Assembly: GCA_945877995.1 (NCBI GenBank)
Contig: CAMDXD010000177.1
Span: 1-7,894 of the forward strand
DNA: 7,894 nucleotides
Origin: Bordetella parapertussis
Lineage (GTDB): Bacteria > Pseudomonadota > Gammaproteobacteria > Burkholderiales > CAIKXV01
Reading direction: 5' to 3'
The position numbers and the translations under genes were made by a program. How positions within the stretch are numbered: the stretch's first letter is position 1; the number at the start of each line of letters is the position of its first letter. The notes below the pieces were generated by a model. It saw only the letters and a list, made by a program, of their open reading frames with translations, ran no database searches and was not told the origin of the DNA. This document shows, one piece after another, positions 6,329-7,894 of this stretch.

Positions 6329-7003
6329 CAGTTCGCCGATGCGCTTCATCGAGAACGCGTACGCAGTCGCGTCGTAGCGCTCGTCGCCCCTCATCATGTA
6401 GCCGTGCTGCACGCCCGGGAACACATGCAGTTCCACGTTCGGCATGCGCGACACCAGCCCACGATAGGCGTCGAGCACCGGCGGCGGTGCGCGGTTGTCG
6501 CGATCGCCCCAGAGCAGGCAGACCGGCGCGGTGACGCCATCGGCTTCCGCGATGAAGTCTTCCATCGACGAGCCATGGCAGGACACGCCAACCTCGAAGC
6601 CGAGCCGCTTCGGCCCGATCAGCGCGTACGGGCCGCCGAAGCAGAAGCCGGCGACCGCGGCGCGGCCGTTGAACGCAGGCTGCGTCTTCAGCATCGCCAG
6701 GGTATCCATGAGGTCCGCCTCGCTGGCACCGATCACCGCCTTGCGCGGCTCGGCGCGCTCGCCGGTGCGCTTGTCGCTGCGCGGCAGCGGGCCGGGGATG
6801 GTGCGCCAGAACAGGTCCGGCGCGGCGGCGATGTAACCCATCGCGGCGATCTCGGCGGCGATGCTGCGGATATCTTCATCGACGCCATGCACCGCGGCGG
6901 CCAGCACGACGGCCGGGGCCTTGCCCGGCGCGGCGGGCAGCGCGAGATGGCAGTCGAACTCGCCACCGCCGGTGGCCTTGATGCGCAGGTCCTGTACGGG
7001 CAT
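6311..7003 (-). CDS. Dienelactone hydrolase family protein (alpha/beta hydrolase)
   Basis: This is a cytoplasmic alpha/beta hydrolase of the dienelactone hydrolase family, acting on lactones or esters; the true substrate is unknown. The 230-residue length is normal. The catalytic triad is readable: Cys121 in AGFCFGGPY, Asp169 in WGDRDNRAPP and His200 in PGVQHGYM, with nearly the same spacing as Cys123/Asp171/His202 of the Pseudomonas enzyme. A glutamate that helps activate the nucleophile in classical dienelactone hydrolase (QEIFGVN) appears replaced by alanine in the equivalent stretch AAAVHGVD (35-42), so reactivity may differ. The start at 7003 is supported by GAGGGAG (7019-7013) 9 nt upstream; a longer frame to 7189 would run into the divergent gene and lacks family sequence. 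It stands alone on its strand and is divergent from the YrdC-like gene, with which it may share regulation. No link to arsenic is evident. Confidence 0.9.
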   Translation of the reverse strand: MPVQDLRIKATGGGEFDCHLALPAAPGKAPAVVLAAAVHGVDEDIRSIAAEIAAMGYIAAAPDLFWRTIPGPLPRSDKRTGERAEPRKAVIGASEADLMDTLAMLKTQPAFNGRAAVAGFCFGGPYALIGPKRLGFEVGVSCHGSSMEDFIAEADGVTAPVCLLWGDRDNRAPPPVLDAYRGLVSRMPNVELHVFPGVQHGYMMRGDERYDATAYAFSMKRIGELLAGLR

Positions 7004-7044
7004 GGAAAGATGCTCCCTCGATGTTGGACGATGGCGTCGATGGT

Positions 7045-7084
7045 GCACGGTCGGCGTGCGGCTGGCAATGCACGCGCGCCGTGC
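7045..7084. promoter_or_regulatory. 40-bp nested dyad in the divergent promoter region
   Basis: Outer arms GCACGG (7045-7050) and CCGTGC (7079-7084) and inner arms GCGTGC (7054-7059) and GCACGC (7070-7075) share one centre at 7064.5. This gives 12 symmetric pairs in a 143-bp region between two divergent start codons. It could be the site of a dimeric or tetrameric regulator, possibly controlling both the hydrolase and the YrdC-like gene. GC-rich sequence raises the chance of such repeats, so certainty is moderate. Confidence 0.4.
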
Positions 7085-7090
7085 CACAAT
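7062..7090 (+). promoter_or_regulatory. Possible sigma-70 promoter for the YrdC-like gene
   Basis: CTGGCA (7062-7067) and CACAAT (7085-7090) each match the -35 and -10 consensus at four of six positions and are 17 bp apart. Transcription would start near 7097, giving a leader of about 50 nt. The -35 lies at the centre of the nested dyad, so a protein bound there would occlude it. The match is modest. Confidence 0.3.
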
Positions 7091-7127
7091 CGGTGCCGCG
7101 AATGAGCCGGCGAAGCCCGGCATCCCC

Positions 7128-7136
7128 AGGAGGAGA
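7128..7136 (+). promoter_or_regulatory. Ribosome binding site of the YrdC-like gene
   Basis: AGGAGGAGA lies before the ATG at 7147. The best-placed GGAG (7132-7135) is 11 nt from the start, a little long but acceptable. It supports 7147 over the in-frame ATG at 7021, which would fall in the divergent promoter region. Confidence 0.65.
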
Positions 7137-7146
7137 ACGGGCTGCC

Positions 7147-7848
7147 ATGGCCATCCGGATCGAAGGACACGATGTCGCGGCCGACGCACGGCGGGTGCAC
7201 GACGCGGTCAGCGCAGGCGGCGTCGCGGTCATCCACCTCGACGTCGGCTATGCAGTCCTCGGATACACCGCCGATGCGGTGCGCCGGATCTACGCCGCCA
7301 AGCGCCGCAGCTTCGACAAGCCCACCGGCATCGTCGGTAACCACTGGCTGCACCGCGAACTGCACCAGCTGCCAGCGGACCGGCTGGCGATGATCGACGC
7401 AGTGACCCTCGGCCACGACCTGCCGCTGGCAGTGATCGCACCGCTGCGGCGCGACCACTCCCTTCTCGCTGCGCTGGACCCGTTCGTGCTGTCCAATGCA
7501 GTCAAGGGCGACACACTGAACATCCTGCTCAATGCGGGCGACCTGCGCAATCGCATCGCCGACCTGGCGATCGGTGCCGGCCAGCTGTTCGTCGGGTCGT
7601 CCGCCAACACCTCGCTCAAGGGCAGCCGCTATGCGGTGCAGGACATCGAGCCCGAGGTCATCGCGCTTGCCGACATCGTGGTCGACTACGGCCGTTCCCG
7701 CTACAGCACGCCCGATGGCCTCTCCAGCACGATGATCGACTTCACCACCTTCCGCGTGCAGCGGGCGGGCGTCTGCTTCGACCAGATCGCCGCCGTGCTG
7801 TCGAACGAATTCGGCGTCACCCTGCAGAGACCGGAGCCCCGCCCATGA
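7147..7848 (+). CDS. YrdC/Sua5-domain protein, atypical
   Basis: This is a 233-residue single-domain protein of the Sua5/YciO/YrdC fold, whose best-known members make threonylcarbamoyl-AMP for tRNA t6A. Family features are seen in order: GGVAVIHLDVGYAVLG (24-39), IYAAKRRSFDKP with Lys52-Arg53 (48-59), GSSANTSLKG (150-159), SSTMIDF (193-199) and RAGV (206-209). The first motif is unusual: the canonical PT(D/E)TxYGL that binds threonine is replaced by HLDVGYAVL, so this may not be the housekeeping t6A enzyme but a paralogue acting on another acyl or carbamoyl substrate. It lacks the C-terminal Sua5 domain and the HypF context. The stop overlaps the next gene by ATGA, so the two are probably co-translated. 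Function is unassigned; fold assignment is fairly firm. Confidence 0.82.
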   Translation: MAIRIEGHDVAADARRVHDAVSAGGVAVIHLDVGYAVLGYTADAVRRIYAAKRRSFDKPTGIVGNHWLHRELHQLPADRLAMIDAVTLGHDLPLAVIAPLRRDHSLLAALDPFVLSNAVKGDTLNILLNAGDLRNRIADLAIGAGQLFVGSSANTSLKGSRYAVQDIEPEVIALADIVVDYGRSRYSTPDGLSSTMIDFTTFRVQRAGVCFDQIAAVLSNEFGVTLQRPEPRP

Positions 7849-7894
7849 ATCGTCATTCCCTCTCCCGACACGCCGCGATCGCCGCATCGTCGCT
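7845..7894 (+). CDS. Start of a downstream gene, probably an exported protein (partial)
   Basis: Only 16 codons are visible. The ATG at 7845 overlaps the stop of the YrdC-like gene as ATGA, a common operon junction. The peptide MNRHSLSRHAAIAASS has basic residues followed by small, increasingly hydrophobic ones, like the opening of a signal peptide. A periplasmic binding protein such as another Bug receptor would fit this kind of genome, but nothing visible proves it. Confidence 0.5.
   Translation, partial: MNRHSLSRHAAIAASS

Noticed and set aside
7004..7012. GGAAAGATG, identical to the start of the arsR-arsC gap element
   Set aside because: Only 9 bases match and the GTCC-rich remainder of the element is missing, so this is likely chance.
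1..7894. Recent mobile-element boundary around the ars operon
   Set aside because: No transposase, integrase, terminal inverted repeats or tRNA attachment site could be seen; composition stays GC-rich throughout.

Overview
The window is GC-rich, densely coded bacterial DNA. A Bug/TctC-type periplasmic receptor paired with a catabolic-type enzyme, together with the overall gene mix, points to a betaproteobacterium, probably Burkholderiales or a relative. This is inferred from gene content; there is no rRNA or other marker here to test it. I see no transposase, integrase, tRNA or CRISPR array.

Left block (1-1745, minus strand): a two-gene unit. A Bug receptor gene (747-1745) is followed after 4 nt by an aldo/keto reductase gene that runs off the left edge. 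Its upstream region holds a perfect 15-bp palindrome and a degenerate second copy exactly 20 bp away, which look like tandem sites for a dimeric regulator, perhaps of the IclR type.

Centre (about 1950-6288, plus strand): a compact arsenic-resistance operon, gap - arsJ - arsR - arsC - acr3. Two detoxification routes share one transcript. GAPDH and ArsJ are expected to turn arsenate plus glyceraldehyde-3-phosphate into 1-arseno-3-phosphoglycerate and export it. ArsC reduces arsenate to arsenite, and Acr3 exports the arsenite. ArsR, with a cluster of cysteines at its C-terminus, is the likely arsenite-responsive repressor and sits third in the operon. A consensus TATAAT box (1950-1955) precedes a structured leader. 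Part of that leader recurs, with a 13-nt gap, in the only sizeable gap within the operon, between arsR and arsC.

Right block (6311-7894): acr3 converges on a dienelactone-hydrolase-family gene (minus strand, 6311-7003), with a GC-rich inverted repeat at the junction. Divergent from the hydrolase is a YrdC/Sua5-domain gene (7147-7848) whose substrate-pocket motif is not the usual one. It overlaps by 4 nt the start of a further gene cut by the window edge. A 40-bp nested dyad lies in the 143-bp region between the divergent genes.

The arsenic operon is a known type. The points most worth a second look are the duplicated leader element, the tandem palindromes, the divergent-promoter dyad and the atypical YrdC-like protein.
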